Both the position numbers and the translations under genes were made by a program. A DNA stretch of 53,157 nt, from assembly GCA_017640685.1 (NCBI GenBank), contig JAEPQF010000005.1, positions 1 through 53,157 of the forward strand, read 5' to 3'. Positions within the stretch are counted from its first letter, which is position 1; each line of letters opens with the position of its first letter. The DNA comes from Hyphomicrobiales bacterium. Lineage in GTDB: Bacteria > Pseudomonadota > Alphaproteobacteria > Rhizobiales > HXMU1428-3. Under the pieces are notes generated by a model. That model was not told where the DNA came from. It did no database searches and worked only from the letters and a program-made list of their open reading frames with translations. Of the stretch, positions 34,147 to 44,018 are shown piece by piece.

Positions 34147-35427
34147 ATGAAAAGTTTTTCGGCTTCAAACCTCTTGAACTATTTTTCATATGATGATGAC
34201 CTATTGCGGCGCATCATGTTACTGATTCTTTTGCTCATGCCAATTTTTATTCTAATTGGGCGCTCCCCCCTAGATATCGCAGCTTCTACAATAGCGGTTA
34301 GTTTTCTTATTCATTCAATTTACTGGAAGGATTTTAGCTGGCTTCGAGCAAAATGGGTTCAAGCAACACTCATATTTTGGTTATTCATTGTTTTGAATAG
34401 CCTCCATGCACATGATGTTAATCAGGCTCTTTCAAGAGCTGCCCCTTTTATTCGGTTTCCCCTTTTTGCGATTGCTGTTTCTTATTGGATTTTGCGATCT
34501 GAAGAAGATTTGAAAAAGTTCATATATACTTTTGCTGCCACCCTCGTTTTTTCAACGGCTGATGGTTTATTTGAGCTGTTATTTGGGTTTGATTTTTCAG
34601 GAAGAGAGCAATTTCCAGGGCGGTTATCTGGCCCCTTTGAGCTAAGTACACTTGGAATTTACCTTACTAAATTGGGGTTACCTATTCTCATTGCTTTTTA
34701 TGCAATCGCACCTAAAGACAATAGGTTATTAGATGTAGCCTGGTTTGCTTTTGGCCTACTTGTTCTCTTTATCATTACTTTTTCTGGTGAGAGAATGGCG
34801 CTGTTGCTTACTTTATTTGCTTTGTTTTTATGTGCCTGGATGGTCAAAAAATACCGAGTTTATTTAATGAGCACCTTGCTTGTCTCAGTGATCGCTTTTT
34901 CAAGTTTTGTTGTTTTGAATAAAGATTTTTATGACCGGATCTATATGTCTACGATAGGGGAGATAGAATCTGATCCGAATAAATCAACAGCATATAAAGG
35001 ACAAATTGATGCTGCGATTGATATTATAAGGGATTACCCTTTGTTGGGAGTTGGTGCTGATAATTATCGTTTTGTTTGTAAGTTTCCGAAATATGACCCT
35101 CTAGCAACTGATACTTTCAGCCGTTGTCTTATTCACCCTCATAATGTCTATCTAGAAACCTGGGTTAATAATGGGCTGATTGGGATACTTCTTTTAGGGT
35201 TTATATTTTACCACTGGTTGAAATTGTTCATCAAGCATAGACCTGACAAATCTATGGATGCTCTTTTGTTAAGCGGTAGCCTTGGTGTACTTTTGTTTAT
35301 ATGGCCGTTTTCAGTTGGAATGAGTATTTACAATAATTTTAATGGGATCTGGTTTTGGTTGATGGTTGGGTTTGCTTTGGCAACTTACCAAATACGCACG
35401 TCAACGCCTTATAAGAAAGAAAGCTAA
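34147..35427 (+). CDS. O-antigen ligase/polymerase-like membrane protein
   Basis: A 426-residue protein with about ten to twelve membrane helices and one larger periplasmic loop (about 265-345). That loop carries YPLLGVGADNYRFVCKFPKY and LIHPHNVYLETWVNNGLIG, the His-containing pattern of the Wzy_C family (WaaL ligases and Wzy polymerases). Because the export genes here are of ABC type, which need no polymerase, a ligase role (joining glycan to lipid A-core) is the more likely reading. It follows ugd on the plus strand and its last 4 bp overlap the end of the convergent glycosyltransferase gene. Confidence 0.85.
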   Translation: MKSFSASNLLNYFSYDDDLLRRIMLLILLLMPIFILIGRSPLDIAASTIAVSFLIHSIYWKDFSWLRAKWVQATLIFWLFIVLNSLHAHDVNQALSRAAPFIRFPLFAIAVSYWILRSEEDLKKFIYTFAATLVFSTADGLFELLFGFDFSGREQFPGRLSGPFELSTLGIYLTKLGLPILIAFYAIAPKDNRLLDVAWFAFGLLVLFIITFSGERMALLLTLFALFLCAWMVKKYRVYLMSTLLVSVIAFSSFVVLNKDFYDRIYMSTIGEIESDPNKSTAYKGQIDAAIDIIRDYPLLGVGADNYRFVCKFPKYDPLATDTFSRCLIHPHNVYLETWVNNGLIGILLLGFIFYHWLKLFIKHRPDKSMDALLLSGSLGVLLFIWPFSVGMSIYNNFNGIWFWLMVGFALATYQIRTSTPYKKES

Positions 35428-36542
35428 AGGCTTGAATATACCTTTAATGTTTGCTCAATGACCAGTTCATTGGCAAACTCTTTTTCCGCCCGCTGGCGGC
35501 TTTTCTCGCCCATTTTTAGGCGAAGCTCTTCATTTTCTATTAGTTTTACAAGAGCGCCAGCTAAAGGCTCGACGCTCTTAATTGGTACAAGAAGCCCATT
35601 TACTCCATCTTCAACAACTTCTCGGCACCCCACTGTATCTGTTGTGACGATTGGTAAACCAGATGCGGCTGCCTCGATTAATGATTTGGGTAAACCTTCA
35701 CGATATGATGGCAGACAAGCAATGTGCGTTTGCTTTAATAGTTCAGAGACGTCATTACGTTTTCCCAGCCATTCGATTCCTTCAACCTTTGACCATTCTT
35801 TTAATTGCTCTTTGGTGAATGAAGTTGGATTTGCTTCATCTAATCCACCCACTAAAATAAAACGGGCTTGAATATTTTTTGTGAGAACTTTTTTTGCAGC
35901 TTCAATGAATTCTTGAATTCCTTTATCTCGTAGCATTCTTGCAATGAGCATCACTGACGGAACACCTGTTTTAGGGGCTGGTGTAAATTGTTTCATGTTA
36001 ACACCAGCGCCTTTGATCAGAATTGCGTCTTCTGATTTTAGGGCGTTCATTTCAACGAAATAATTAAGGTCATCACTATTTTCAAATATGACTTTACTAT
36101 TGCCTCTGTTCAAAAACAATCGATAGGCCAATTTGATAAATGGCTTTAAGAGTTTTGCTTTTAATTCGTTTGAGGAAAAAACATAACCCAAGCCTATGGG
36201 GGCATTTACAACAGCGGGAACTTTTAAAAGCCTGGAAATAAAGCTTCCATAAAATATTGGCTTTGCCGAGATTTGATGCACAATGTCTGGTTTTTCAGCT
36301 TTATAGAGATTAAAAATTTTGTACAGAAAGTGTAGTTCCTTAAAAAGGTTTATGCCGCTCCGGTCATAAGAAAGTGGAATAAATCTCAACCCCTCATTTC
36401 TTATTTGATCACCATGTTTATTTTCGTTTGCGACGACCACAACATCATAGCCTGCTGCTTTTGCAGCGATGGCTCTGTCCAAGAAGTGAGAGCAAACAAA
36501 CCAATCTTCTGAAAGAAGAAGTAATAGTTTTTTCTGAGACAT
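35424..36542 (-). CDS. Glycosyltransferase family 4
   Basis: A 372-residue GT-B fold enzyme. The N-terminal half (LLLSEDWFVCSHFLDRAIAA) is the acceptor side. The C-terminal half has VMLIARMLRDKGIQEFIEAA and PSYREGLPKSLIEAAASGLP, in which the E-x7-E retaining GT4 motif is intact, then IVTTDTVGCREVV. Sequence features recall enzymes that add the second sugar on lipid-linked acceptors (VNAPIGLGYVFSS), but sugar and linkage cannot be assigned. It is the last gene of the minus-strand polysaccharide block and starts 4 bp after the preceding gene's stop. Confidence 0.9.
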   Translation of the reverse strand: MSQKKLLLLLSEDWFVCSHFLDRAIAAKAAGYDVVVVANENKHGDQIRNEGLRFIPLSYDRSGINLFKELHFLYKIFNLYKAEKPDIVHQISAKPIFYGSFISRLLKVPAVVNAPIGLGYVFSSNELKAKLLKPFIKLAYRLFLNRGNSKVIFENSDDLNYFVEMNALKSEDAILIKGAGVNMKQFTPAPKTGVPSVMLIARMLRDKGIQEFIEAAKKVLTKNIQARFILVGGLDEANPTSFTKEQLKEWSKVEGIEWLGKRNDVSELLKQTHIACLPSYREGLPKSLIEAAASGLPIVTTDTVGCREVVEDGVNGLLVPIKSVEPLAGALVKLIENEELRLKMGEKSRQRAEKEFANELVIEQTLKVYSSL

Positions 36543-36546
36543 TATC

Positions 36547-37422
36547 TTATTTAGACTTATTTAAAGCTTGGGTTAAATCTTGTTTGATTTGTTCTGGAAC
36601 ATTTTCAGACATCCTTTGGAAAAAAAGCGCCTGACACCCCGGAATGGCTGCAAGGCAATCAACACTTACTTTTATAAGACTGACTATTGAAGCGTTTATC
36701 ATATTTTTCCATTGATTTTGTTTTTTGAAAAATTTCATTTGCTCTATATAAAGAGCTTTTCTTGCGACCATTGTGAGCTTGAAGTTAAATGGTCCTTGAC
36801 GGTATCCAAACAAAACATCTGGTAAGCAAGCAAAACGACTGAACTGGTGCGTTCTTAATAATAATTCCTGATCTTCTGAACGTTTGACTTCAGGATAGGC
36901 ATAGGGGTTTTCTTTAAACCAACTTGCTTTGCCCATCCAAGTTGGATGAGGGAGAGGAATATTGCGCCAGACTTGTGCGGTCATTACTTTATGATCTGCG
37001 GCGAAGGGAAGTAATCCAATGACTTCTCCATTCCCTCTGAATGCAACTGCTCTACAACCAAGCAGATCAATATTCTTATGGTTTTCAAGAAAATCGACTT
37101 GTTTTTCAAGTCTTTCAGGAAAGGCAATATCATCAGCATCCATTCGAGCGATGTATTTCCCTTTGGACTTTATGACAGCTTCATTTAAACGCTTAGATAA
37201 TCCCTTATTCACCCCATCACTAAAGAGCTTGATCCTTTTATCCTCCAGACCTTTCATTAGCTCCAGGCTTCCATCTGTTGATCCATCATCCATCAAAACC
37301 AATTCCCAGTTTTGATAGGTTTGTTTTTCAATTGATTGAATAGCAAGAGATAAATCAGTACCTCCATTGTAGACAGGAAGGATCACAGAAACTAGAGGCT
37401 GGCTTTCAGGATTTTCACACAT
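36547..37422 (-). CDS. Glycosyltransferase family 2
   Basis: A 291-residue GT-A enzyme. SVILPVYNGGTDLSLAIQSI and LVLMDDGSTDGSLEL form the nucleotide-binding start, and YIARMDADDIAFPERLEKQV holds the DxD-type metal site. The region PHPTWMGKASWF and RSEDQELLLRTHQFS is typical for GT2 enzymes of polysaccharide clusters. The sugar donor is unknown. It is read together with the next gene (4-bp gap). Confidence 0.9.
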   Translation of the reverse strand: MCENPESQPLVSVILPVYNGGTDLSLAIQSIEKQTYQNWELVLMDDGSTDGSLELMKGLEDKRIKLFSDGVNKGLSKRLNEAVIKSKGKYIARMDADDIAFPERLEKQVDFLENHKNIDLLGCRAVAFRGNGEVIGLLPFAADHKVMTAQVWRNIPLPHPTWMGKASWFKENPYAYPEVKRSEDQELLLRTHQFSRFACLPDVLFGYRQGPFNFKLTMVARKALYIEQMKFFKKQNQWKNMINASIVSLIKVSVDCLAAIPGCQALFFQRMSENVPEQIKQDLTQALNKSK

Positions 37423-37493
37423 ATGAATATTTCAGTATACCAGAAGCTTCACTATATCTATTATTATAGATAAAATATTAGCTCCTTAAAAAA

Positions 37494-38375
37494 CTAAAAC
37501 CTTTCCCATCCAGATGGTATTAAATCTTCAACATTTAAACTTTTATTGGCAAACCATTTCTTTGGAGCGAAAACCGTTTTATCTTCATTTGGATTGAGCC
37601 ACGCACCCCACCAACTGAAAGAGCTATTTGCTATAATATGGTGATTGCAGGCTGACATTAATGCCATATCTTGCTGGTCTTTTCCATCTGAGCTTGGTTG
37701 GATGAAATGGCAGGGCCAATGATTGGGTAGGTTTGACTTCGCCCATTCGGGATCATCACTAAATATGAAAAATACTGGTGCCTTTTTTTGCTCTGCCATT
37801 TTTTGCATCATAGAGTGGTACCAATCTGATGGACAAGTTCCATGATGTTTGTTGGCAGATGGGTTCGTTATATAATCTCCACGCCTGACATGAACAGAGA
37901 TAGAATTTTCAGCTTGGATTTCATTTGCAATTTTCTGCCTGTCTTCAGTTAATTGATTTTCCAAGCAAAAATCTTTTCGTATTTGACTTTCTATTTCTTT
38001 AAAATAAAGTTCTGATTGCCAATAACCTTGTAAATAAACGGGTTCTTTTATATTAAAAAAATCATCATTCACCTGAAAATGTTTTTCCATAAAAAGAGGA
38101 ACACCCATCTTTTTAGGCTTCAAAAAACGACCACGAATTCTATCTAATTTATTTTTGATTTTTGATGGTGGCTTTTCGGTTTCTAGAACTGTCTCAAATG
38201 AAAAAGAAAACTCATCTAATGCATATTTGCGATCGAGTTGGTCTATAAACCAGGAAGTATCCAGTTTTAATGGACAGTCCAACTTTATTGATAAGCTCCT
38301 AGCAATCGCATATTGGAACATCTGATTGCCTAAGCCACCTTCTAGTCTTGATATAACGGCTTTGTTTTTATTCAA
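37494..38375 (-). CDS. GT11 alpha-1,2-fucosyltransferase-like protein
   Basis: A 293-residue enzyme of family GT11. The N-terminal motif is SRLEGGLGNQMFQYAIARSL, motif I for GDP-fucose binding is SVHVRRGDYI, and the C-terminal block HHIIANSSFSWWGAWLNPN is diagnostic. It should transfer fucose from GDP-fucose to galactose or a related residue. Gmd, the first enzyme toward GDP-fucose, is encoded at the right edge of the window, which supports the donor. The start is TTG at 38375 with AGAG upstream; no ATG fits before the conserved SRLEGGLGNQ. Confidence 0.92.
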   Translation of the reverse strand: MNKNKAVISRLEGGLGNQMFQYAIARSLSIKLDCPLKLDTSWFIDQLDRKYALDEFSFSFETVLETEKPPSKIKNKLDRIRGRFLKPKKMGVPLFMEKHFQVNDDFFNIKEPVYLQGYWQSELYFKEIESQIRKDFCLENQLTEDRQKIANEIQAENSISVHVRRGDYITNPSANKHHGTCPSDWYHSMMQKMAEQKKAPVFFIFSDDPEWAKSNLPNHWPCHFIQPSSDGKDQQDMALMSACNHHIIANSSFSWWGAWLNPNEDKTVFAPKKWFANKSLNVEDLIPSGWERF

Positions 38376-38461
38376 GATAATCTCTTTGGAAAGAATGCAT
38401 CAATTCAAATTTTATGATGATTGTTTTGGAATATTTTCTGCAAAGTTAACCGGATATGTTT

Positions 38462-39160
38462 TTAATAAACCAGCGTCATTCCTGGTAAACCAATATTTTC
38501 GCGCTCTCGTTTTAAACCTAAATCTTCACCAAATTCATCCATTACTTCAGTCACGGCTTGATGAGGCCCGATGTTGTAATTTGATTTTTCAGTTTGATAG
38601 AACGTGTCATGCAATAACACTTTGGGTGATTTAACCTGCTTCACAATTTCAGATAATTCTTTTTTGACACTTTCATATGAATGATCACCATCAACAAAGA
38701 ACAAAACGGTCTCCCCTTCTGGTAAAGAGTTATAAATGTCTAAGGAGGTTTTCAAGCCATCTCCTAAATGAAGATGTACATTGTTTTTTCCTTTAACAAA
38801 CTTCCCGCGTAAATTTTTAGGGTGCTCTTCATGTTCGATGTCATCGGGTAAATCAACAGAGTGAATTTGTGTGTTTATCTGAAAAAAAGAGGCCGTTTCG
38901 TGAAAAATTCGAGCTGAGACACCCAAGTTAGTGCCCCATTCAAAAATATAAGATGGCTTGAACCTGCAAACAGTTCCGGCCATTAGCATCATTTCATTCA
39001 AAGGGTATGGATGATAACCAACGATTGGCACCAAACGATGCGCCACAAAGTCTGACATTATCCAATTATTTATTTCGAACTGGTCACAATCCAAGTTAGG
39101 GACTGGTGCCAAATGTGATTTTTGTACTCGGTTTAATAATCGTTTTGCTAGTTGTCTCAT
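38462..39160 (-). CDS. Class I SAM-dependent methyltransferase
   Basis: A 232-residue protein with the Rossmann-type methyltransferase core. SYIFEWGTNLGVSARIFHET is motif I, IHSVDLPDDIEHEEH follows, and VLFFVDGDHSYESVKKELSE then KVLLHDTFYQTEK are typical of the Methyltransf_24/CmcI-like group. Such enzymes in glycan clusters usually O-methylate sugars. The substrate is not evident. It sits between the GT4 gene at 39191 and the fucosyltransferase gene. Confidence 0.8.
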   Translation of the reverse strand: MRQLAKRLLNRVQKSHLAPVPNLDCDQFEINNWIMSDFVAHRLVPIVGYHPYPLNEMMLMAGTVCRFKPSYIFEWGTNLGVSARIFHETASFFQINTQIHSVDLPDDIEHEEHPKNLRGKFVKGKNNVHLHLGDGLKTSLDIYNSLPEGETVLFFVDGDHSYESVKKELSEIVKQVKSPKVLLHDTFYQTEKSNYNIGPHQAVTEVMDEFGEDLGLKRERENIGLPGMTLVY

Positions 39161-39190
39161 TAAACTTCACTCCATTTGGGAAATGAGAAA

Positions 39191-40483
39191 TTAGTCAAGG
39201 GTCTGAAGAAATACCTCTTCATATTTTTCGAATAGTTTAGCCCAACTATAATTTCTTTCCCACGACTGGCGAGCATTGCTGCCCAATTGTTCTAATTTAG
39301 TTTTGTTTTTTAATAGAGAATTTATTTCTCTGGCTAAAACCATCACGTCTGTTTGGGTAAAGCCTTTAAAATCTTTTTTTGCTGAATAAATTAGCCCGCC
39401 ATTTGTCCAACGGGCGATTTCTTCAGCATTACCAACAGGAGCACTTAAAAAAGGTAGACCAGCTGCACAAGCTTCATACAAAACAAGCGGTGAATATTCG
39501 ATATGAGAGGCAAAGACGAAAAGGTCTGCTTCAAAAAAACAGTTTAGTAAATCTTCTCTCTCTAAATCACATGAGATAATCTTTTTATTGTCTCCATGTT
39601 TACCTTTATTCACTCTTTCAATTACATCTTCCAATTTTGAAAAATATGTTTCTCTCAATCTCAAAGCTATAAGTAGGCGAATAACAGTTAGTTTTATTAA
39701 GTGGGTAAGAGATTTAAGACTTATATTTCGTAATTTGTTTTTGAGTTTTTTTAGTTTGCTAGAATTTTTAGTTGTCGGCATTTTATTGCCATTTAGTATC
39801 AATGTGACTGATTGTTCGAATTCTAAATTGGCGAAAGCTTGAGCGACTTCTAGATGACCTTTTGCTCCGTTTAATGTCCCGACAGTAAGCAAGAGTAAAG
39901 TTTCATCACTAATATCGTTACTCTTTCGAAATTGAGGTTTTGGTATCACACCAAATTCATGCTCATCTGCCCCGTTTGGAATTAAATGACAATTTTTTAT
40001 GTCATGCATACGTGCGAATTCGAAATCTCTATATTCATTTGCATGGAAAATTAGAGCATCTAACTTTTTTAAGACCTCAGGTAATTTCTCGAAATATTCG
40101 CTATATGATGGTTCATAAAGTCCTGAGAAACCACATGGAACGAAAACTATTTTAGCTGAAATTTCATCAAATTTTTCTATGAGCGCATCAAACGTCCATT
40201 GTTGTGCAGCATAGATGAAAATTACATCAAACTTCCCGTTGATCACAAAATTCTGGTAATCATTGAGCTCAGTTCCATTTAACCCATTGGTCCAGTTTCC
40301 ACTAACATCAAATGATTTGATTTTTACTTTATCTAAATTCTGACTTTTCCGGTGATCTAGTTTAGTCGTGGCGACTGTCACATCGTGATTTTTAGCAGCT
40401 AGCCTTGTTGCTATTTGCTTCATTACTTCTTGAACACCGCCAACACTGGGGTGAAAAAATTCACAACAAAGAAGAAATCTCAT
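39191..40483 (-). CDS. Glycosyltransferase family 4
   Basis: A 430-residue GT-B enzyme. The N-terminus (FFHPSVGGVQEVMKQIATRL) is typical of GT4 acceptor domains. LLTVGTLNGAKGHLEVAQAF opens the donor domain, and FVFASHIEYSPLVLYEACAA has the E-x7-E motif. An insertion of about 70 charged residues (around 240-305, KKLKNKLRNISLKSL) splits the donor domain, so the protein is longer than usual and may be held at the membrane by this basic segment. The donor sugar is unknown. Confidence 0.87.
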   Translation of the reverse strand: MRFLLCCEFFHPSVGGVQEVMKQIATRLAAKNHDVTVATTKLDHRKSQNLDKVKIKSFDVSGNWTNGLNGTELNDYQNFVINGKFDVIFIYAAQQWTFDALIEKFDEISAKIVFVPCGFSGLYEPSYSEYFEKLPEVLKKLDALIFHANEYRDFEFARMHDIKNCHLIPNGADEHEFGVIPKPQFRKSNDISDETLLLLTVGTLNGAKGHLEVAQAFANLEFEQSVTLILNGNKMPTTKNSSKLKKLKNKLRNISLKSLTHLIKLTVIRLLIALRLRETYFSKLEDVIERVNKGKHGDNKKIISCDLEREDLLNCFFEADLFVFASHIEYSPLVLYEACAAGLPFLSAPVGNAEEIARWTNGGLIYSAKKDFKGFTQTDVMVLAREINSLLKNKTKLEQLGSNARQSWERNYSWAKLFEKYEEVFLQTLD

Positions 40484-40524
40484 CTAAATAAAAAGTAGCT
40501 GACCTTGTATTGACCTAAGAGTGA

Positions 40525-41547
40525 TTACCCTGACCTCAGTCTTTGCTTACTTATTAGCCCCCTGATATGTGTCATAATCAAAATTTTTGTCACAGATGTG
40601 AGTAAGAGTTTTGATGATAAATATTTACGTCCAAACTTAATTAATTCTTTCGCTGCGAATAAAGCATCACTATTGGCACCGCGTACGAATTTTAAAAACA
40701 CTTTACTCACAATGAGATTAAATGCTCTATCCTCAAATAAATTTCTTCGTTTATTCTCTGAGATTAAATTATTTAGATACTCGCTAAAATTGGAGCAATT
40801 CTTTTTTGACCATTCAATATTTAATGGTAGCAACTCTTCCGAAAAAGGAAGGTCATAGTAAGAAAACATCTCTTTTTGAAGTTCTATGACTGAGTTTTTT
40901 TGCGCTTGTGTATTCTTTTTTGATGCACTGCTTTTGTGCACGCGATAATCTAATAGAACTTCTGAAATATTCGCGAAATTATATTTTTTGCTAAGCTCAA
41001 ACCAAAATGCCCAATCTTCAGCATGAGGAAAATTCGTCAAATAGTTGCTCTCACCATTTCGTTTTAAGATTTCTTTTCGAAACATCACTGTTGGATGAGC
41101 TAAAGGATTTTCAAACAACATTAAAGGTTTTATGGCTTCAGCGTTTGCGGGGTATTTATGGATAAAATTTCTTCTTACATGTCCAAATAATTTAATCCAA
41201 GTTCCAACAATATCTACTTCCTTGTTTTCTTCTAAAAACTTTAATTGTTTTTCTAATCTCTTTGGACGAGATAAATCATCGCAATCCATTCTAGCGATAA
41301 ATTCACTTGAGGATTTGTATAGTCCTTCATTTAAAGATGAGACTATTCCCTGATTAGTTTCATGGTTGATAAGATGAATGCGATTGTCAGTGTAAGACGT
41401 AATAATGTCTTTGGTTTTGTCCGTCGATCCATCATTTATAATAATGAATTCAAAATCTTCAAAGGTTTGTTTTAAGATGCTATCTATTGCTGGTCTTAAA
41501 TAACTTTCACCGTTATAGACAGGCATTAATATGCTAAGTCGTGGCAT
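40525..41547 (-). CDS. Glycosyltransferase family 2
   Basis: A 340-residue GT-A enzyme with SILMPVYNGESYLRPAIDSI, FIIINDGSTDKTKDI, and FIARMDCDDLSRPKRLEKQL (DxD-type site), then NPLAHPTVMFRKEIL. It resembles the protein at 36547 along its catalytic half, so the two may be related by old duplication. The C-terminal 100 residues are variable and helical. A 192-bp gap upstream (41548-41739) is the largest break in the minus-strand block. Confidence 0.9.
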   Translation of the reverse strand: MPRLSILMPVYNGESYLRPAIDSILKQTFEDFEFIIINDGSTDKTKDIITSYTDNRIHLINHETNQGIVSSLNEGLYKSSSEFIARMDCDDLSRPKRLEKQLKFLEENKEVDIVGTWIKLFGHVRRNFIHKYPANAEAIKPLMLFENPLAHPTVMFRKEILKRNGESNYLTNFPHAEDWAFWFELSKKYNFANISEVLLDYRVHKSSASKKNTQAQKNSVIELQKEMFSYYDLPFSEELLPLNIEWSKKNCSNFSEYLNNLISENKRRNLFEDRAFNLIVSKVFLKFVRGANSDALFAAKELIKFGRKYLSSKLLLTSVTKILIMTHIRGLISKQRLRSG

Positions 41548-41739
41548 ATCTCATTTACTTTACAAAATGATATTCATTCCCCAAATATGCATCGCATTAA
41601 CACGATAACACACCCCATTTCGTACAGTATTATACTATATAAAAGCAACCTTGCATTTTAATTTTAATCAATTGCTGGATGTATTTCTTTTGTTTCCTCA
41701 CATAAATTATTAAGACGTTTCTATTGAATTAAGGCGACT

Positions 41740-42576
41740 CTAAAAGTACTTATTCTTAAATGAGGCTAGGACTACTTTTGTTTTATTATAAATCTTCATT
41801 GCTATTGAAAAGAAATTTATCGCAATGAATTTTATTAAAATAACGGGTAGACCAACCTGATTATGTGTCCAATACCATCCAAAATAATTACTAAAAACTT
41901 GCCGCCTTTGAAACCAATAACCAGGGGAGAACGCTCGTGCACTGTCTGTTGGATCATCAGAGTAAATGACTAGAGGCTCATCTAAATATTGGAAATTTGT
42001 TATGCTTGTTGCTCTTAACCACAGAGAATAATCTTCACCGACTTTCAAATTATGCGTCTCAGGGAAAAAACCTATTTTATCCAAGAGTTTTCGATTAATT
42101 AAAACTGAGCTACAAATAATTTTATTATCGTCGAGTAAATCATTTAAAACTATTTCTGACTTTGAATGTGAAATAACACGCCCAACCTGCCCAATTGAAG
42201 GCACCAATCTGGATGCATTTGTGCATGCTGCTTCACCACCCGTCAAAGATAAATTCTCTATCTGATATTGAAGCTTTTCTGGTAACCATTCATCATCACT
42301 ATCAAGAAACGCAATCCAATCACCCTTGGCTTTTCGAATGCCGCGATTTCTTGGGATGGCAGGACAGCCTCCCCTTGGCCCTTCTATCCATTTAACAATA
42401 TCACTTGGAAATGAATCAATTATCTCTTTGGTATTATCATTTGAGCCATCATCACAAATTAGAACCTCAAATGCTGGAAGCGTTTGCGCCAGCACACTAT
42501 TGATTGCTTTTGAAATACAATCAGCTCTATTCCAAGTTGGAATGATAACAGAGATTTTAATATCTGATAGAGACAT
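41740..42576 (-). CDS. Glycosyltransferase family 2
   Basis: A 278-residue GT-A enzyme with SVIIPTWNRADCISKAINSV, VLICDDGSNDNTKEII, and WIAFLDSDDEWLPEKL (metal site), and ICSSVLINRKLLDKIGFF. The domain composition is plain and the donor unknown. It follows the methyltransferase at 42676 with a 99-bp gap. Confidence 0.9.
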   Translation of the reverse strand: MSLSDIKISVIIPTWNRADCISKAINSVLAQTLPAFEVLICDDGSNDNTKEIIDSFPSDIVKWIEGPRGGCPAIPRNRGIRKAKGDWIAFLDSDDEWLPEKLQYQIENLSLTGGEAACTNASRLVPSIGQVGRVISHSKSEIVLNDLLDDNKIICSSVLINRKLLDKIGFFPETHNLKVGEDYSLWLRATSITNFQYLDEPLVIYSDDPTDSARAFSPGYWFQRRQVFSNYFGWYWTHNQVGLPVILIKFIAINFFSIAMKIYNKTKVVLASFKNKYF

Positions 42577-42675
42577 GTCATTTTATGTTCGATGTTTTTT
42601 AATTATCTATATTTCCTTAGATATTAACATCACAATTGATATAGCTAAGTTTAAAATAGAATAATCATTAATGAC

Positions 42676-43326
42676 CTAAAGTGCTTTACATTTTTCCCAT
42701 TGAGTTTTTGCATCTTTCAACCAAATGGAGAGCAATTTCAGTTCATCAGGATTTTCATTTAATAGAAACATTGAAAGGTATTTTTTTAGCCTTTCTTCTG
42801 CTTGCTCTGGACTTTCAATTGAATGAACCTTTTTTGCGATTATCTCAATATTATAGGTTCCCATCCAACTATTTCTTTTTATTTTTTTCTTTTTAAAGCC
42901 AAAGCTTTCGACAACCAGCTTTAATAATTCAGGCGTATAACCCTCATAGTGATCTGCCCAATGTGCTTCGTGTGAACCGAATAAATGCCTTTCTGCAACC
43001 GCTTTTTTCTTCAAGGATCGAAACGGACTGATAACAGCTTTAGATGTTCGCTCGAGGTCAGGAACTTCGATATGAAGTATACCGCCCGGCATTAACCAGC
43101 TATTCCAGCAAGCAACTAATGCGCTGGCAACTGGTCTTGGAAAATGCTCATATACATGGTGCAATCTAACTTCAGCAATTGAATTTGCGGGATAGCGCAA
43201 AGCTAAAACATCAGCTAATTCGTCCGCGATACTTTTTTCCTGTGTAGAATGTTCTGACAATGGGAAGTCAATATTTACATACCCATCTAAATAACGTTGA
43301 CCACATCCAAGGTGTAATTTTTTCAT
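42676..43326 (-). CDS. SAM-dependent methyltransferase
   Basis: With the start at ATG 43326, which overlaps the preceding stop as ATGA, the protein is 216 residues and opens with KKLHLGCGQRYLDGYVNIDF. That N-terminus is typical of class I methyltransferases of glycan clusters (motif I LHLGCG). EVRLHHVYEHFPRPVASALV and PGGILHIEVPDLERTSKA complete the core. An ATG four codons earlier (43338) is possible. It probably modifies a sugar of the local polysaccharide. Confidence 0.82.
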   Translation of the reverse strand: MKKLHLGCGQRYLDGYVNIDFPLSEHSTQEKSIADELADVLALRYPANSIAEVRLHHVYEHFPRPVASALVACWNSWLMPGGILHIEVPDLERTSKAVISPFRSLKKKAVAERHLFGSHEAHWADHYEGYTPELLKLVVESFGFKKKKIKRNSWMGTYNIEIIAKKVHSIESPEQAEERLKKYLSMFLLNENPDELKLLSIWLKDAKTQWEKCKAL

Positions 43327-44018
43327 CTTTTTTCCCAAGCCTTATTGCATACAAAAATTGAATTTATGTACGTATCTGCATAAAGAAAATAATCATTTTC
43401 TAACATCAAATTAATTATTTCAGTTATTTTCTTTTCATTATTATCTTCAGTAAAAGTTAGCGTTTCAACACAAACGATTTCGGGTCTATATTTATCAAAA
43501 TCTATTGATTGAAGAATTGCCATATCTAATCCCTCGACATCTAATGAAATCAAATTTGGACATTTGCCCCCACCTTGTTTCTCAATAATATTTTCAACCG
43601 TTAGCAATGGTATTTTTACTATTTTTTGAATTTTTTGAGATGTAGTATTTTCTAACCTTTCCGCTTCTTTTCGAGAGAAAGTATTTAGTGTGGGGGTGCT
43701 CATTATAAAAAAATCAGAGGTTTCAATTTTTGCTCCAATCCCAATATTTAAGCAAATATCTTTGGGTCTTTTTTTTGTTATTTTTTGACTTAAGATAGGG
43801 TCTGGCTCAATACAAATTCCTCTAGAGTTCTTCTTATAAAAATAATATGTATTGCTTAAATATGTTGGATGATGAGCACCAATATCTAAATAGGTTGGGT
43901 GGTTTATCCCCATTGTTTGAAATGCAAAATCAATAATGACATCTTCACCACATTGAGCATACGTTATCGCTTGCTTACTATTTTGCTTTCTTAAAAACTT
44001 TGAAATTCTTCTAAGCAT
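43323..44018 (-). CDS. FkbM family methyltransferase
   Basis: A 231-residue SAM-dependent O-methyltransferase of the FkbM family. YAQCGEDVIIDFAF, TYLDIGAHHPTYLSNTYYFY and GICIEPDPI form the SAM site, and NLISLDVEGLDMAILQSIDF is the family signature. FkbM members methylate sugar or polyketide hydroxyls. The start overlaps the upstream gene by 8 bp and the stop overlaps the next start by 4 bp, so translation is tightly coupled. Confidence 0.88.
   Translation of the reverse strand: MLRRISKFLRKQNSKQAITYAQCGEDVIIDFAFQTMGINHPTYLDIGAHHPTYLSNTYYFYKKNSRGICIEPDPILSQKITKKRPKDICLNIGIGAKIETSDFFIMSTPTLNTFSRKEAERLENTTSQKIQKIVKIPLLTVENIIEKQGGGKCPNLISLDVEGLDMAILQSIDFDKYRPEIVCVETLTFTEDNNEKKITEIINLMLENDYFLYADTYINSIFVCNKAWEKR

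Noticed and set aside
41548-41739. Internal promoter in the largest gap of the glycan block
   Set aside because: A TATAAT hexamer is present on the minus strand but no -35 at normal spacing; in DNA this AT-rich such a hexamer is expected by chance.
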